Source: Duganella sp. OV510
Lineage (GTDB): Bacteria; Pseudomonadota; Gammaproteobacteria; Burkholderiales; Burkholderiaceae_D
DNA length: 64,000 bases
Reading direction: 5' to 3'
Assembly (NCBI RefSeq): GCF_900100205.1
Contig: NZ_FNEQ01000001.1
Location: 868,001-932,000, forward strand
In this document: positions 53,815-63,146 of the stretch, in pieces
How the letters are laid out: each line of letters starts with the position of its first letter
Numbering within the stretch: position 1 is the first letter of the stretch
Translations under genes and position numbers: made by a program
The notes under the pieces: generated by a model
Told to the model about the DNA's origin: nothing
The model's input: only the letters and a program-made list of their open reading frames with translations
Databases searched by the model: none

Positions 53815-54561
53815 TCAGTTCATATACATACCGCCATTCACGTGGAGGGTGGTGCCGGTAATATAAGCGGCTTGCGGCGACGCCAGGAAGGCGACTGCTG
53901 CGGCGATATCCTCAGGTTTGCCGAGGCGCGCCAGTGGAATCTGGGTCAGCAAGGCGGCGTGCTGTTCTTCGCCCAGCGCCTTGGTCATGTCGGTGTCGAT
54001 GAAGCCCGGCGCCACGCTGTTGACGGTGATGTTGCGGCTGCCGATCTCACGTGCCAGCGCGCGGGTCATGCCTTCCACGCCGGCTTTCGACGCCGCGTAG
54101 TTCATCTGGCCCGGATTGCCGGACGAGGCCACCACCGAGGTGATGTTGATGATGCGGCCGGCCTTGGCCTTCATCATGCCGCGCAGCACGGCGCGCGACA
54201 GGCGGCCGACCGAGTTCAGGTTGGTGGCGATGACGCTATCCCACTCGTCATCCTTCATGCGCATCGCCAGGTTGTCCTGGGTGATGCCGGCGTTGTTGAC
54301 CAGGATGCCGACCGCGCCATACGTCTTGCTGATGTCGTCGATGATGGCAGCGCAGGCTTCAGCGTTGGTGACATTCAGCACCATGCCCTTGCCCGCTTCG
54401 GCGCCGATCTCGGCCAGGTAAGCAGAAATCGCTTCGGCGCCGGCTTCGGTGGTGGCGGTGCCGATCACTTTCGCGCCCTGGCGCGCCAGCTCCTGGGCAA
54501 TCGCCTTGCCGATGCCGCGCGATGCGCCCGTTACCAGGGCGACTTGATTTGCTAAAGTCAT
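53815..54561 (-). CDS. fabG: 3-oxoacyl-ACP reductase
   Basis: A 248-residue short-chain dehydrogenase reducing 3-ketoacyl-ACP with NADPH. TGASRGIGKAIAQELA binds cofactor, the active-site YAASKAGVEG follows a Ser in ITSVVASSG, and NVNSVAPG-like TVNSVAPGFIDTDM is clear. Normal length. It lies 48 bp after fabD in the fatty-acid operon. Confidence 0.96.
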   Translation of the reverse strand: MTLANQVALVTGASRGIGKAIAQELARQGAKVIGTATTEAGAEAISAYLAEIGAEAGKGMVLNVTNAEACAAIIDDISKTYGAVGILVNNAGITQDNLAMRMKDDEWDSVIATNLNSVGRLSRAVLRGMMKAKAGRIINITSVVASSGNPGQMNYAASKAGVEGMTRALAREIGSRNITVNSVAPGFIDTDMTKALGEEQHAALLTQIPLARLGKPEDIAAAVAFLASPQAAYITGTTLHVNGGMYMN

Positions 54562-54609
54562 GTAAGTCCTTCTACAGTAAATTCCGAGTGTGCCTGAAAT
54601 CGCAAACGA

Positions 54610-55545
54610 TTATTTGAGCTTGCTCAATACGCTGTCCAGCGAGGCCTGGTCGAAGATTGCATCGCCTACCAGATTGCTGTCGATGCGCTTGGTCAAGCCC
54701 ATCAGCACCTTGCCCGGGCCGCACTCGACCACATCGACGATGCCGTCGGCGGCGATCTTCTGCACGGTTTCCACCCAGCGCACCGGCGCTGCGGCCTGGC
54801 GTACCAGCGCATCCTTGATGGCGGCAGGATCGTTCAGCACAGCCACGTCAACGTTGTTGATCAGCGGGATCTGCGGCGCCGAGAAGGTGATGTTGACCAG
54901 GTAGTCGCGCAGGCGGTCCGACGCCGGCTTCAGCAGCGACGAGTGGAACGGCGCCGACACCGGCAGTTTCATGGCGCGCTTGGCACCCTTGCCCTTGGCG
55001 ATTTCGCAGGCACGTTCGACAGCGGCGGTGTCGCCAGCGATCACCACTTGCGCCGGAGCGTTGAAGTTGACTGCTTCGACCACGCCACCGCCAGCAGCGG
55101 CTTCGGCGCAGGCGGCGCGCACATCGTCATCCGACAGGCCCAGCACCACGGCCATGGTGCCCTGGCCGACCGGCACGGCTTCCTGCATGGCTTGCGCGCG
55201 GAAACGCACCAGCGGCACCGCGTCCTTGAAGGCGATCACGCCAGCGGCAACCAGCGCCGAGTATTCACCCAGGCTGTGGCCGGCCACTACCGACGGCACC
55301 GGACCGCCGGCGGCGATCCAGGCGCGATAGGCGGCCACGCCAGCGGTCAGCATCACCGGCTGGGTGTTGGTGGTCAGGTCCAGTTCTTCTTTCGGGCCTT
55401 CGGCGATCAGTTTGCCGAGGTCGAAGCCCAGCGCTTCATTGGCTTCAGCGATGGTCTGCGCAACCACAGGATTGCCGGCGAAACCGTCCAGCATGGCGAT
55501 CGCCTGCGAACCTTGGCCTGGGAATACAAAAGCAAATTTAGTCAT
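54610..55545 (-). CDS. fabD: Malonyl-CoA-ACP transacylase
   Basis: A 311-residue transacylase that moves malonyl from CoA to ACP. It opens FAFVFPGQGSQAIAMLDGF, has the nucleophile GHSLGEYSALVAAG (Ser about residue 92) and the His in PVSAPFHSSLLKPA. It follows fabH by 97 bp. Normal length and order. Confidence 0.96.
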   Translation of the reverse strand: MTKFAFVFPGQGSQAIAMLDGFAGNPVVAQTIAEANEALGFDLGKLIAEGPKEELDLTTNTQPVMLTAGVAAYRAWIAAGGPVPSVVAGHSLGEYSALVAAGVIAFKDAVPLVRFRAQAMQEAVPVGQGTMAVVLGLSDDDVRAACAEAAAGGGVVEAVNFNAPAQVVIAGDTAAVERACEIAKGKGAKRAMKLPVSAPFHSSLLKPASDRLRDYLVNITFSAPQIPLINNVDVAVLNDPAAIKDALVRQAAAPVRWVETVQKIAADGIVDVVECGPGKVLMGLTKRIDSNLVGDAIFDQASLDSVLSKLK

Positions 55546-55642
55546 GACTTCATCTCTTTTTAATTATTGGCAGCAAAGCTATCATGCAATCATGACCGCG
55601 CTGCTACCGCTGAGTCCGTTAGAACTCTAATTCTAATTCAGC

Positions 55643-56626
55643 TTAAAACTTCGCCAGCACGGCGCCCCAGGTGAAACCACCGCCGACGCCTTCCAGCATG
55701 ATGTTCTGGCCGCGCTGGACACGGCCATCGCGCACGGCGGCGTCCAGCGCCAGCGGAATCGATGCGGCCGAGGTATTGCCGTGCTGATCGACGGTCACCA
55801 CCATCTTTTCCAGCGGCAGGCCCAGCTTCTTGGCGGTGCTGCTCATGATGCGCAGGTTGGCCTGGTGCGGGATCAGCCAGTCGATCTGCTCCGCTTGCAT
55901 CTGTGCCTTGGCCAGCGCTTCGTCAGCCACTTTGGCCAGCACCGACACGGCCAGCTTGAACACTGCCGGGCCGTCCATGTACAGGTAGGCTTCGCCAGCG
56001 GTCGCTCCGCCGAAGGTGTTCGGCATGCACAGGATGCTGGAATGGCTGCCGTCCGCATGCATCGCGGTGGCCAGGATGCCCGGCTCTTCCGACGCGCTCA
56101 GCACCACGGCGCCGGCGCCGTCGCCGAACAGCACGCAGGTGGTGCGGTCGCTGAAGTCTAGGATGCGCGAGAATACTTCAGCGCCGATCACCAGCACGTT
56201 CTTGTGCACGCCGGCGCGGATGAAGGCGTCGGCGGTCGACAGCGCGTAGACGAAGCCGCTGCACACCGCCTGCACGTCAACGGCGGCGCCGTGGTTGGTG
56301 ATGCCCAGCTTTTGCTGCACGATGCAGGCAGTGCTCGGGAAGCTGCCGAAGAAATCCGGGGTCGAGCTGGCAACGATGATCAGGTCGATATCGTTGGGCT
56401 GCAGGCCAGCCATGTCCAGCGCGTTTTTGGCGGCGTGCACCGCCAGGTCGGACGATTTTTCATCCGGCGCGGCAAAGTGGCGCGCCGCGATGCCGCTGCG
56501 GGTGGTGATCCACTCATCCGAAGTCTCGATGCCCTTGGCGGCGAGTTGGTCCGTCAATTCCTGATTGGTTACGCGCTTTTCCGGCAGATAGCTGCCGGTG
56601 CCAATAATTTTGCTATACAGGGTCAT
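55643..56626 (-). CDS. fabH: Beta-ketoacyl-ACP synthase III
   Basis: A 327-residue enzyme starting fatty-acid synthesis by joining acetyl-CoA (or another starter) to malonyl-ACP. Cys in [14 protein letters not shown], His in [12 protein letters not shown], Asn in [13 protein letters not shown] form the catalytic triad. It ends in [13 protein letters not shown]. Spaced 16 bp from plsX. Confidence 0.96.
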   Translation of the reverse strand: MTLYSKIIGTGSYLPEKRVTNQELTDQLAAKGIETSDEWITTRSGIAARHFAAPDEKSSDLAVHAAKNALDMAGLQPNDIDLIIVASSTPDFFGSFPSTACIVQQKLGITNHGAAVDVQAVCSGFVYALSTADAFIRAGVHKNVLVIGAEVFSRILDFSDRTTCVLFGDGAGAVVLSASEEPGILATAMHADGSHSSILCMPNTFGGATAGEAYLYMDGPAVFKLAVSVLAKVADEALAKAQMQAEQIDWLIPHQANLRIMSSTAKKLGLPLEKMVVTVDQHGNTSAASIPLALDAAVRDGRVQRGQNIMLEGVGGGFTWGAVLAKF

Positions 56627-56642
56627 GCCGTTTTACCGTCCA

Positions 56643-57704
56643 CTAAATAGTTGAGCCAGGTACTTCCGGTGTTTCGGTGTTGCGCGGCATCAACTCGGTA
56701 ATCAAGGTCGAGATATGCGGCAACACGTCATTTTTTGCAGCATCATACGCCCGCTTGATCGCCCACTCAAAGGAATATGCATCGGCGCCGCCATGGCTCT
56801 TGAACACCAGGCCGCGCAGGCCCAGCAGGCTGGCGCCGTTGTAACGCGATGGCGACAGGCGCTTCTTGATATTGCCCAGCGCGCTGCGGCCGATCAGGGC
56901 GCTCAGCATGGTCAGCGGATTGCGGGTGAATTCGGACTTGACGGTGTCGGCAAAGAAGCGGGCCACGCCCTCCACTGCCTTCAGCGTGACATTGCCGGTG
57001 AAGCCGTCGCACACCACCAGGTCGGTGGTGCCCTTGAAGATGTCATTGCCTTCGACGTTGCCGTAGAAGTTCAGCGCGCCGCGCTCGTGGTCGAGCTGCA
57101 GCAGCTTGCTGGTGGCCTTGACCACATCGTTGCCCTTGATGTCCTCGGTGCCGACGTTCAGCAGGCCGATGGTCGGGCGTTCGATGTTTTCCATGGCCGA
57201 CACCAGCACCGAGCCCATGATGGCAAACTGGTGCAGGTGGTGCGGTTCGCAGTCGACATTGGCGCCCAGGTCCAGCATATAGGTCGGGCCGCCTTTTTGG
57301 TTGGGCATGATGCTGCAGATGGCCGGGCGGTCGACGCCGCTCATGGTCTTCAGCACGTAGCGGGCGACCGCCATCAGCGCGCCGGTATTGCCGGCGGAGA
57401 CGGAAGCCTGGGCTTTGCCGTCCTTGACTTGCTCGATGGCGACGCGCATCGACGAATCCTTCTTGCGGCGCAGCGCCACTTCCAGCGGATCGTCCATGGT
57501 AACTTGTTCGGTAGCGTGTACCACGCTCAGGCGCGGGTGCGCGTCCGCATGGTGTTTCTTCAGTTCGGCGCGGATGACGTCTTCGAGGCCCACCAGGATC
57601 AGCTCGGCATCAGGTTCGCGTTTGACGAAGGAAACAGCTGCGGGAATAGTGACCGAGGGGCCGTGATCGCCACCCATGCAGTCGATAGAAATTTTGATTG
57701 TCAT
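56643..57704 (-). CDS. plsX: Phosphate acyltransferase PlsX
   Basis: A 353-residue enzyme forming acyl-phosphate from acyl-ACP, the first committed step of phosphatidic acid synthesis. It begins [20 protein letters not shown], with [12 protein letters not shown] and FVGNVTLK-like [13 protein letters not shown] blocks. With fabHDG-acpP-fabF it couples fatty-acid supply to phospholipid synthesis. The stop is 16 bp before fabH. Confidence 0.96.
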   Translation of the reverse strand: MTIKISIDCMGGDHGPSVTIPAAVSFVKREPDAELILVGLEDVIRAELKKHHADAHPRLSVVHATEQVTMDDPLEVALRRKKDSSMRVAIEQVKDGKAQASVSAGNTGALMAVARYVLKTMSGVDRPAICSIMPNQKGGPTYMLDLGANVDCEPHHLHQFAIMGSVLVSAMENIERPTIGLLNVGTEDIKGNDVVKATSKLLQLDHERGALNFYGNVEGNDIFKGTTDLVVCDGFTGNVTLKAVEGVARFFADTVKSEFTRNPLTMLSALIGRSALGNIKKRLSPSRYNGASLLGLRGLVFKSHGGADAYSFEWAIKRAYDAAKNDVLPHISTLITELMPRNTETPEVPGSTI

Positions 57705-57851
57705 TGTTATGGCAAGCGGCAGAGCCGGTGCATCCGGAATCCGCGTTGGAACATGACGGTGTGCAAAATCAGATTGCAGCCGCTTAAAAAAGAAAAAGCG
57801 ATGCTACACAAGTCAGCACCGCCTGTTTCCGTGTCCAGCAAAAGCGATCGA

Positions 57852-58034
57852 TTACTCGTCGTTTTTGGTTTTCAGGACTTTACGACCACGGTAGAAGCCG
57901 TTAGGGCTGATGTGGTGACGCAGGTGGGTTTCACCGGTGGTTGGCTCGATGCCCAGTTGTGGAGCAACCAGGAAATCGTGCGAACGGTGCATACCGCGCT
58001 TCGATGGGGATTTTTTGTTCTGTTGAACTGCCAT
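57852..58034 (-). CDS. rpmF: 50S ribosomal protein L32
   Basis: A 60-residue small ribosomal protein: [20 protein letters not shown] is diagnostic, followed by [19 protein letters not shown]. Like other betaproteobacterial forms it lacks the four-Cys zinc motif. It sits between yceD and plsX, the usual order that ties ribosome and lipid synthesis. Confidence 0.97.
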   Translation of the reverse strand: MAVQQNKKSPSKRGMHRSHDFLVAPQLGIEPTTGETHLRHHISPNGFYRGRKVLKTKNDE

Positions 58035-58171
58035 GTTAATGACTCCTAATACATAAGTTCTAAAATTCTAACACAATCGACCGCGTACAACATGCGAATC
58101 GAGCCCTACTACATTGCACTGCTAACTTGCCAAGACTCGATAAACACGCGTATTGACACGTCTGTTACATA

Positions 58172-58672
58172 CTACTTATTCGGGGTGAGGCTCTTCAGAG
58201 CGTCGAAGGGCGAGATCTTCTCGCTTTTCGCCTTGTCCAGCAGGCTGGAATCCGGGCAGACATCGTGACGCGGCGATTGCGGCAAGGCCAGCAATGCTTC
58301 GTCTTCCACCAGGTACATCAGTTCCATGCTGCGACTTCCAACGATGACATCGATCGATTCGTCGTCTATCGTTGCTTCAATTTCATCCGCCTGTTCATCA
58401 TCCTTACCCAGCATCAGCACGGTCGACGAATCGAGGTGGTGAGCATAAGGCTGCAGGCAGCGTTGGCAGACCAGTTGCACGGTGCCGTTGACCGACAGCG
58501 TCATCTGCGGGAAACCCAGCTTGTGGGTGCTTCCTTCCACTTCCCAGGCAATCTCGCCGGAGGCGTCCGCGCACTCCTTGGCCAGGCGGGTCAATTCAGC
58601 GACAGGCGTCGTGCCTGCCTGGCTGCTGTTGGTCCGACAGAACTCAAAGGTGTCGATCACAAGAGCATTCAT
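58172..58672 (-). CDS. yceD: YceD/DUF177 family protein
   Basis: A 166-residue protein of the DUF177 family, found before rpmF in most bacteria and implicated in 23S rRNA precursor accumulation. The CQRCLQPYAH motif (about residue 67) and the acidic stretch DEQADEIEATIDDESIDV are typical, with a second Cys in CPDSSLLDKAK. The start is the ATG at 58672; an upstream frame of 17 codons lacks a site. Divergent from maf across 125 bp. Confidence 0.9.
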   Translation of the reverse strand: MNALVIDTFEFCRTNSSQAGTTPVAELTRLAKECADASGEIAWEVEGSTHKLGFPQMTLSVNGTVQLVCQRCLQPYAHHLDSSTVLMLGKDDEQADEIEATIDDESIDVIVGSRSMELMYLVEDEALLALPQSPRHDVCPDSSLLDKAKSEKISPFDALKSLTPNK

Positions 58673-58743
58673 TACAGAGTTTCCCCGGAAAACCTGCGAT
58701 AATAGCAGGGTTTTCGTATTCAAGTCAAAACCTTAGCGATTTT

Positions 58744-58761
58744 TGCGACATTTCTGTCGCA
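58744..58761. promoter_or_regulatory. Perfect palindrome between yceD and maf
   Basis: TGCGACA-TTTC-TGTCGCA: 7-bp arms around a 4-base loop, lying 36 bp before the maf start and about 72 bp upstream of yceD. A weaker echo, CACCGGCGACAG, follows. It could be an operator or a transcript-leader hairpin. Confidence 0.4.
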
Positions 58762-58797
58762 GGAATCACCGGCGACAGAGCATATAACATTCCCCTC

Positions 58798-59388
58798 ATG
58801 ACATCAAGTTTACTCGTACTGGCCTCCAGCTCCGCCTACCGCAAGGAATTATTGTCCCGTCTGCAATTGCCGTTCGAGGTCGCCGTGCCAGACATCGATG
58901 AAACGCCGCTGGCCGGCGAAACACCGAGCGCCACCGCGCTGCGCCTGGCGCGCAACAAGGCTGCCGCCGTGGCAGCGCAGATGCCGGGCGCGATCGTCAT
59001 CGGCTCCGACCAGGTCGCCACGCTGGACGATGAACAAATCGGCAAGCCCGGCAACCACGCCAACGCGCTGGCGCAGCTACAGAAAATGCGCAGCCGCGAA
59101 GTCATCTTCCATACCGCACTGTGCGTCTGGGATGGCCGTGACGGCACGCATCAACTGGAAGACATCCAGACCGTGGTGAAATTCCGCGACCTGCCGGATG
59201 CCGAGCTGGACGCCTACCTGCGCATCGAGCAGCCATATGACTGCGCCGGCAGCGCCAAGAACGAAGCGCTGGGCATTGCCATCCTCGAACGGATCGACAG
59301 CAGCGACCCGACCGCCCTCACCGGCTTGCCCTTAATCGCCCTGACGGGCATGCTGCGCCAACTTGGCCTCACTTTTTTCAAGCAATAA
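58798..59388 (+). CDS. maf: Maf-like nucleotide pyrophosphatase (YceF type)
   Basis: A 196-residue Maf protein, likely a 7-methyl-GTP pyrophosphatase because it sits beside yceD/rpmF. Signature LASSSAYRKELLSRL (walker-like start), DIDETPLAGETPSATALRLA, IVIGSDQVATLDD with the base-sensing residues and LTGLPLIALTGMLR at the end. It hydrolyses modified nucleotides to keep pools clean. The methyltransferase gene starts one base after its stop. Confidence 0.92.
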   Translation: MTSSLLVLASSSAYRKELLSRLQLPFEVAVPDIDETPLAGETPSATALRLARNKAAAVAAQMPGAIVIGSDQVATLDDEQIGKPGNHANALAQLQKMRSREVIFHTALCVWDGRDGTHQLEDIQTVVKFRDLPDAELDAYLRIEQPYDCAGSAKNEALGIAILERIDSSDPTALTGLPLIALTGMLRQLGLTFFKQ

Positions 59389-59389
59389 C

Positions 59390-60115
59390 ATGACCGGCAC
59401 CCTGTATTTAATTCCCAACACCCTGGGCGAGACCGAAGCGCTCGCCAACGTGCTGCCCGAGCAGGTGCAGCGCATCACCGCGCAGCTGGACTATTTCGTC
59501 GCAGAAAACGCCAAGACCGCCCGCGCCTTCCTGAAGCTGGTCGGCGCGCAGCATCCGCTGTGCAAGCCGATGCAGGAAATCAAGATCGCCGAGCTGAACG
59601 TCAACACCCCGGCCGCCGCGCTGAACGAGCTGCTGGCGCCGCTGCTGGCCGGCCAGGATGGCGGCCTGGTATCGGAAGCAGGTGTGCCGGCGGTAGCAGA
59701 TCCCGGCGCCGACCTGGTGCGCCTGGCGCACCAGCACCAGATCCCGGTGCGCCCACTGGTCGGCCCCTCGTCGCTGCTGCTGGCCGTCATGGCGAGCGGC
59801 CTGAACGGCCAAAGCTTCGCCTTCAACGGCTATCTGCCGACCGACGCCGCACAGCGCGCCAGCCGCCTGAAAGAGCTGGAGCAGCGTTCGCGCAAAGAAA
59901 AGCAGACCCAGCTGTTCATCGAAACACCATACCGCAACGCCGCCATGCTGGAAGCGATGGCGTCCGCCTGCGCACCGAACACGCTGCTGTGCGTCGCAAC
60001 CGATCTCAGCCTGCCAAGCGAGACCATCCGCACGATGAGCGCCGCCCAATGGAAGACCGCCCCCGCCCCCGACTTCCACAAAAAGCCCACCGTCTTCCTC
60101 CTCCTCGCCCAATAA
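59390..60115 (+). CDS. RsmI-like SAM-dependent methyltransferase
   Basis: A 241-residue enzyme of the tetrapyrrole-methylase fold: GTLYLIPNTLGE, GLVSEAGVPAVADPGADLV and RPLVGPSSLLLAVMASGLNG match the SAM-binding blocks of RsmI (16S rRNA C1402 ribose methylase). It is shorter than RsmI (about 286) and lacks its C-terminal extension, so it is probably a paralogue. The start is the ATG one base after maf; the two form an operon that ends at the 60-bp palindrome. Confidence 0.85.
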   Translation: MTGTLYLIPNTLGETEALANVLPEQVQRITAQLDYFVAENAKTARAFLKLVGAQHPLCKPMQEIKIAELNVNTPAAALNELLAPLLAGQDGGLVSEAGVPAVADPGADLVRLAHQHQIPVRPLVGPSSLLLAVMASGLNGQSFAFNGYLPTDAAQRASRLKELEQRSRKEKQTQLFIETPYRNAAMLEAMASACAPNTLLCVATDLSLPSETIRTMSAAQWKTAPAPDFHKKPTVFLLLAQ

Positions 60116-60120
60116 AAACT

Positions 60121-60180
60121 CCGGGGTCAGTTCTGCCAAACGTACACGAGCTCATGTACATTTGGCAGAACTGACCCCGG
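60121..60180. repeat. 60-bp near-perfect palindrome between convergent genes
   Basis: Outer arms CCGGGGTCAGTTCTGCCAAA (60121-60140) and its exact reverse complement (60161-60180) enclose a 20-bp partly palindromic core centred on GAGCTC (GTACA..GAGCTC..TGTAC). It fills the whole gap between two convergent genes and would give a very stable hairpin in either transcript, so it can serve as a two-way terminator. Its exact symmetry also fits a REP or MITE-type repeat. Confidence 0.85.
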
Positions 60181-60182
60181 GT

Positions 60183-61448
60183 TTAGATGTTGCGGGTGTA
60201 TTCGGTGACCCATTCGATGGCGGCGAGCTGGATGTTGTAGAGCTCGGCCGGGCGCAGCTGCAGCTGATGCAGCATCTGCGCCAGCATTTCGCCGTCGCGA
60301 CCACGTTCGATGTGTTCGATCAGGCTGAGCATGTGGCCGTAGTCGCCGGCACGGTGCAGCAGCGCCGCCCGCACGTCGTCCAGCACGTTGACGCTGTCCA
60401 GCACGTCACGCATGTGGATCGAGAACAAGGTGTCCATCAGCGACATCACGCCCACCGTGAAGCCGATGTCGGCGCTGACCCGCTGCCCCGGCTTGCGGTG
60501 CTCGACCATCAGCTCGATGGTCTTGCCGCGCGTGGTGGCCAGTTGCAGCAGCGGCGAGGTGAACTCCTGCGTGCCGCCATTCTTTACGTACAGCAGGATT
60601 TGCAGCCAGCGTCGCAGCTGACGCCGCCCCAGCACCATCAGCGCATGGCCAACCGAATTGATGCGCTGCCGCGCTCCCACCGCCGGCGTGTTCACCAGCC
60701 GCAGCAGATTCAGCGCTATCAGCGCGTCATGCTTGACGCTGCGCTCGATTTCCTGGCTGCTGGCATCGCGATCCAGCAAGTCCAGCAGGTTCAGCACGCT
60801 GATCTGTGATGGCGAGATCTTCTTGCCGCTCAGGATCACCGGCCGCGCAAAATAATAACCCTGGAAATATTCAAAGCCCAGGTCCATGCATTCCTGGAAC
60901 TCTTCAACCGTCTCCACCTTCTCTGCCAGCAGCTTCTGCTTCGGATTCTTCAGCACCCGCGCCAGCGCCGATAGCGTACCGGGCTGCATGTCCTTGATGT
61001 CGACCTTGATGACGTCGCACAGCGGCGTGAATTTCTGCACGTCGTCCGATTGCCCGATAACGTCGTCCAGCGCGAACCGAAAGCCGGCCCGCTTCAGCTC
61101 GCGTACCCGCTCCAGCACTTCCGGCGTGGCCTTGACCGTTTCCAGGATTTCGAGTATCACCTTGTCGTTCGGCAGAAAGCGGATGAAGTCGCTCATCAGC
61201 CCGACTGCGTCGACATTGACGAAGGCCATCTGGTCGCCCACTACCTGCTCCATGCCCAGTTCGGACGCATGGGCAATCACGGTGGCGGTGGCTTCGGTGT
61301 CGTCGGTGACGTGGGCGCCGTTGTAGGAACCGGCATCGCGGAAGAGCAATTCATACGCCACCAGCCGCTGTCCCCGGTTGAGGATGGGCTGGCGCGCGAG
61401 GAAGAAATTGTCAGCTACATTGGGTGATGCCGGTGAGGCTAACATCAT
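60183..61448 (-). CDS. EAL-HDOD signalling protein (YuxH-like)
   Basis: A 421-residue protein with an N-terminal EAL-like domain (about residues 15-205) and a HDOD domain (about 215-400). The EAL signature is degenerate: YELLFRDAG replaces ExLxR, and ALDDVIGQ departs from the DDFGTG loop, though LLAEKVET and YFQGYYFARPV remain. It likely binds or senses without cutting cyclic di-GMP. The HDOD half lacks HD metal ligands by definition. Start is MMLASP, either Met. Transcribed alone, convergent with the methyltransferase. Confidence 0.9.
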   Translation of the reverse strand: MMLASPASPNVADNFFLARQPILNRGQRLVAYELLFRDAGSYNGAHVTDDTEATATVIAHASELGMEQVVGDQMAFVNVDAVGLMSDFIRFLPNDKVILEILETVKATPEVLERVRELKRAGFRFALDDVIGQSDDVQKFTPLCDVIKVDIKDMQPGTLSALARVLKNPKQKLLAEKVETVEEFQECMDLGFEYFQGYYFARPVILSGKKISPSQISVLNLLDLLDRDASSQEIERSVKHDALIALNLLRLVNTPAVGARQRINSVGHALMVLGRRQLRRWLQILLYVKNGGTQEFTSPLLQLATTRGKTIELMVEHRKPGQRVSADIGFTVGVMSLMDTLFSIHMRDVLDSVNVLDDVRAALLHRAGDYGHMLSLIEHIERGRDGEMLAQMLHQLQLRPAELYNIQLAAIEWVTEYTRNI

Positions 61449-61490
61449 GGGAGGCTCCCATTGTCATTCTACCGACCAGCCTATACCTAA

Positions 61491-62450
61491 TCATGCGCTC
61501 TTGACAACGTTTTTTTGACGAACCGGTGGACGGCGCTCGCTACTGTTGCGCATACCCGTCGTCTGCGTGCCACTCTCCAGCGTAAATCGCGCGCCGGCAT
61601 CGACACCCAGCGCCTTGACCAGCCACGGCATCACCTGCTTCAGCATCGGCTCCAGCGTGTATGGCGGGTTCAGGATGAACATGCCGCTGCTATGCAAGCC
61701 ACCGATACCATCCGGCATAGGCTTCTTGATGGTCAGCACCACATTCAGCCAGTTGGCGGCCGGCAGCTGCTTCAATTTATCGGCGAACTGGCGCGATTCC
61801 ATGCGCTGCAACAGCGGGTACCAGACGGCGTAGGTGCCGGTCGGGAAGCGCCCCAGCGCCTCGGCCAGCACGTCCTTGGTCTTTTTGTAGTCCTGCTTGT
61901 CTTCGTACGGCGGGTCGATCAGCACCAGCGCGCGGCGCGACGGCGGCGGCAGCAGCGCTTTCAGCGAGGCGAACCCATCGCTGCGGGTGACCAGCACGCG
62001 CTGGCCGCGCACGGTCGGGCGGATGCCTTGCGCTGCCGCATGCTCGTCCAGCCGGCGGAAGTTATCGGCCAGCAGCTTGGCATCGGCCGGGTGCATCTCG
62101 AACAGGCGCAGGCGGTCGTGCGGGCGCGCCACCTGCTCGGCGATGTAAGGCGAGCCAGGGTAGTAGCGCATCTTGCCGCTCGGATTCATGGCGCGGATCA
62201 GGTCGACGTATTCCTTGACCTGTTCCGGCATGTCGGTCAGGTTCCACAGCGGGCCGATGCCGGTGTCGTACTCGGCATTCTTGGACGCGAATCCGCTGTC
62301 CAGCTCGTAGACGCCAGCGCCCGCGTGCGTGTCGATATAGGTGTACGCCACATCTTTCTGATTCAGATACTGCAGCAACTGGATGGTGATGAAGTGCTTC
62401 AGCACGTCGGCGTGGTTACCCGCATGGAAGGCGTGGCGGTAAGAGAACAT
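61491..62450 (-). CDS. rlmJ: 23S rRNA (adenine-2030-N6)-methyltransferase RlmJ
   Basis: A 319-residue methyltransferase: MFSYRHAFHAGNHADVLKH opens the family, LVLIDPPYEDKQDY holds the DPPY motif, and YIDTHAGAGVYEL the SAM site. Longer than the 280-residue E. coli protein because of a C-terminal tail of about 35 residues (TTGMRNSSERRPPVRQK) and small inserts. Modifies A2030 of 23S rRNA. Its start lies divergent to the small-protein pair across 165 bp. Confidence 0.93.
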   Translation of the reverse strand: MFSYRHAFHAGNHADVLKHFITIQLLQYLNQKDVAYTYIDTHAGAGVYELDSGFASKNAEYDTGIGPLWNLTDMPEQVKEYVDLIRAMNPSGKMRYYPGSPYIAEQVARPHDRLRLFEMHPADAKLLADNFRRLDEHAAAQGIRPTVRGQRVLVTRSDGFASLKALLPPPSRRALVLIDPPYEDKQDYKKTKDVLAEALGRFPTGTYAVWYPLLQRMESRQFADKLKQLPAANWLNVVLTIKKPMPDGIGGLHSSGMFILNPPYTLEPMLKQVMPWLVKALGVDAGARFTLESGTQTTGMRNSSERRPPVRQKNVVKSA

Positions 62451-62615
62451 AAGCTGGTGATCCTGATTGATTCAATCCGTCATTATCCCTCAGAACGCGC
62501 GCGCCACCAAAAAAGCCCGCACATGGTTTGCATCAAAGTGTGTGCCGATGGGCTGGCTAAGATGGAAGTGCCGCGCCGGCATCCGCTGGCGCAGCCTACT
62601 TTTACGGAGGAGATT

Positions 62616-62873
62616 ATGGCTTTCAACAACGTAGGGCCGCTGACCTTCCTGGCCCCTGGTCAAACCGCGTTCTGGAGCTACACTTACGGCGGCGACCGTG
62701 GCACCCAGTTCGCCTCGGCCGATGTGAAGACGCCCAACCAGGGCGCCGTCCACCTGGCTGACCAGCAACGCAAGCGCAAGGACAACAACGGCAACGCCAC
62801 GTACTTCGTCGCCATCCACAACCAGGGCGTCGGCGGTTGCTTCCACAACATCCAGGGCGGAGGCATGTCATGA
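62616..62873 (+). CDS. Small protein of unknown function
   Basis: An 85-residue protein without signal or membrane segment: MAFNNVGPLTFLAPGQTAFW, then SYTYGGDRGTQFASADVKTP, ending in the Gly-rich VGGCFHNIQGGGMS. The strand-rich pattern and aromatic residues recall a small beta-sandwich or lectin-like unit, but I do not recognise the family. A clear GGAGGAG ribosome site supports the ATG. Its stop overlaps the next gene (ATGA). Confidence 0.72.
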   Translation: MAFNNVGPLTFLAPGQTAFWSYTYGGDRGTQFASADVKTPNQGAVHLADQQRKRKDNNGNATYFVAIHNQGVGGCFHNIQGGGMS

Positions 62874-63097
62874 AGATGACCATCGTAACCGACGTGCACG
62901 GCAACGTGCTGGGCGCCGTTCAGGGACACAAGCTGTCGGAGAACAAGGATGGCGTGGAGGCGAGCGTATCGTTTTCGCCCGGCCACGCCACCCACATGGT
63001 CGAAGTCGATGATGACCTGACCACGGTGGACGATGTCGACGAGTTCCAGCAACGCCTGCGCCGTCACCTGCAGCAGCATCAGCAGCAGAAGCCGTAA
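62870..63097 (+). CDS. Small protein of unknown function, coupled to the previous gene
   Basis: A 75-residue protein, MKMTIVTDVHGNVLGAVQGH at the start, a central acidic stretch (MVEVDDDLTTVDDVDEFQQR) and a Gln/His-rich end (LRRHLQQHQQQKP). ATG overlaps the upstream stop in ATGA, so it is translated by coupling. No family recognised; the two short proteins may form a complex. A hairpin ends the unit. Confidence 0.7.
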   Translation: MKMTIVTDVHGNVLGAVQGHKLSENKDGVEASVSFSPGHATHMVEVDDDLTTVDDVDEFQQRLRRHLQQHQQQKP

Positions 63098-63105
63098 AGG
63101 CAAGG

Positions 63106-63128
63106 CGGCAGCGATGATGTCGCTGCCG
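63106..63128. terminator. Hairpin after the small-protein pair
   Basis: CGGCAGCGA (63106-63114), loop TGATG, TCGCTGCCG (63120-63128): a perfect 9-bp stem between the plus-strand pair and the convergent rraA-like gene, able to act on both transcripts. A short pyrimidine run (CTTCT) follows on the plus strand. Confidence 0.65.
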
Positions 63129-63146
63129 CTTCTGCATTGCGCACGG

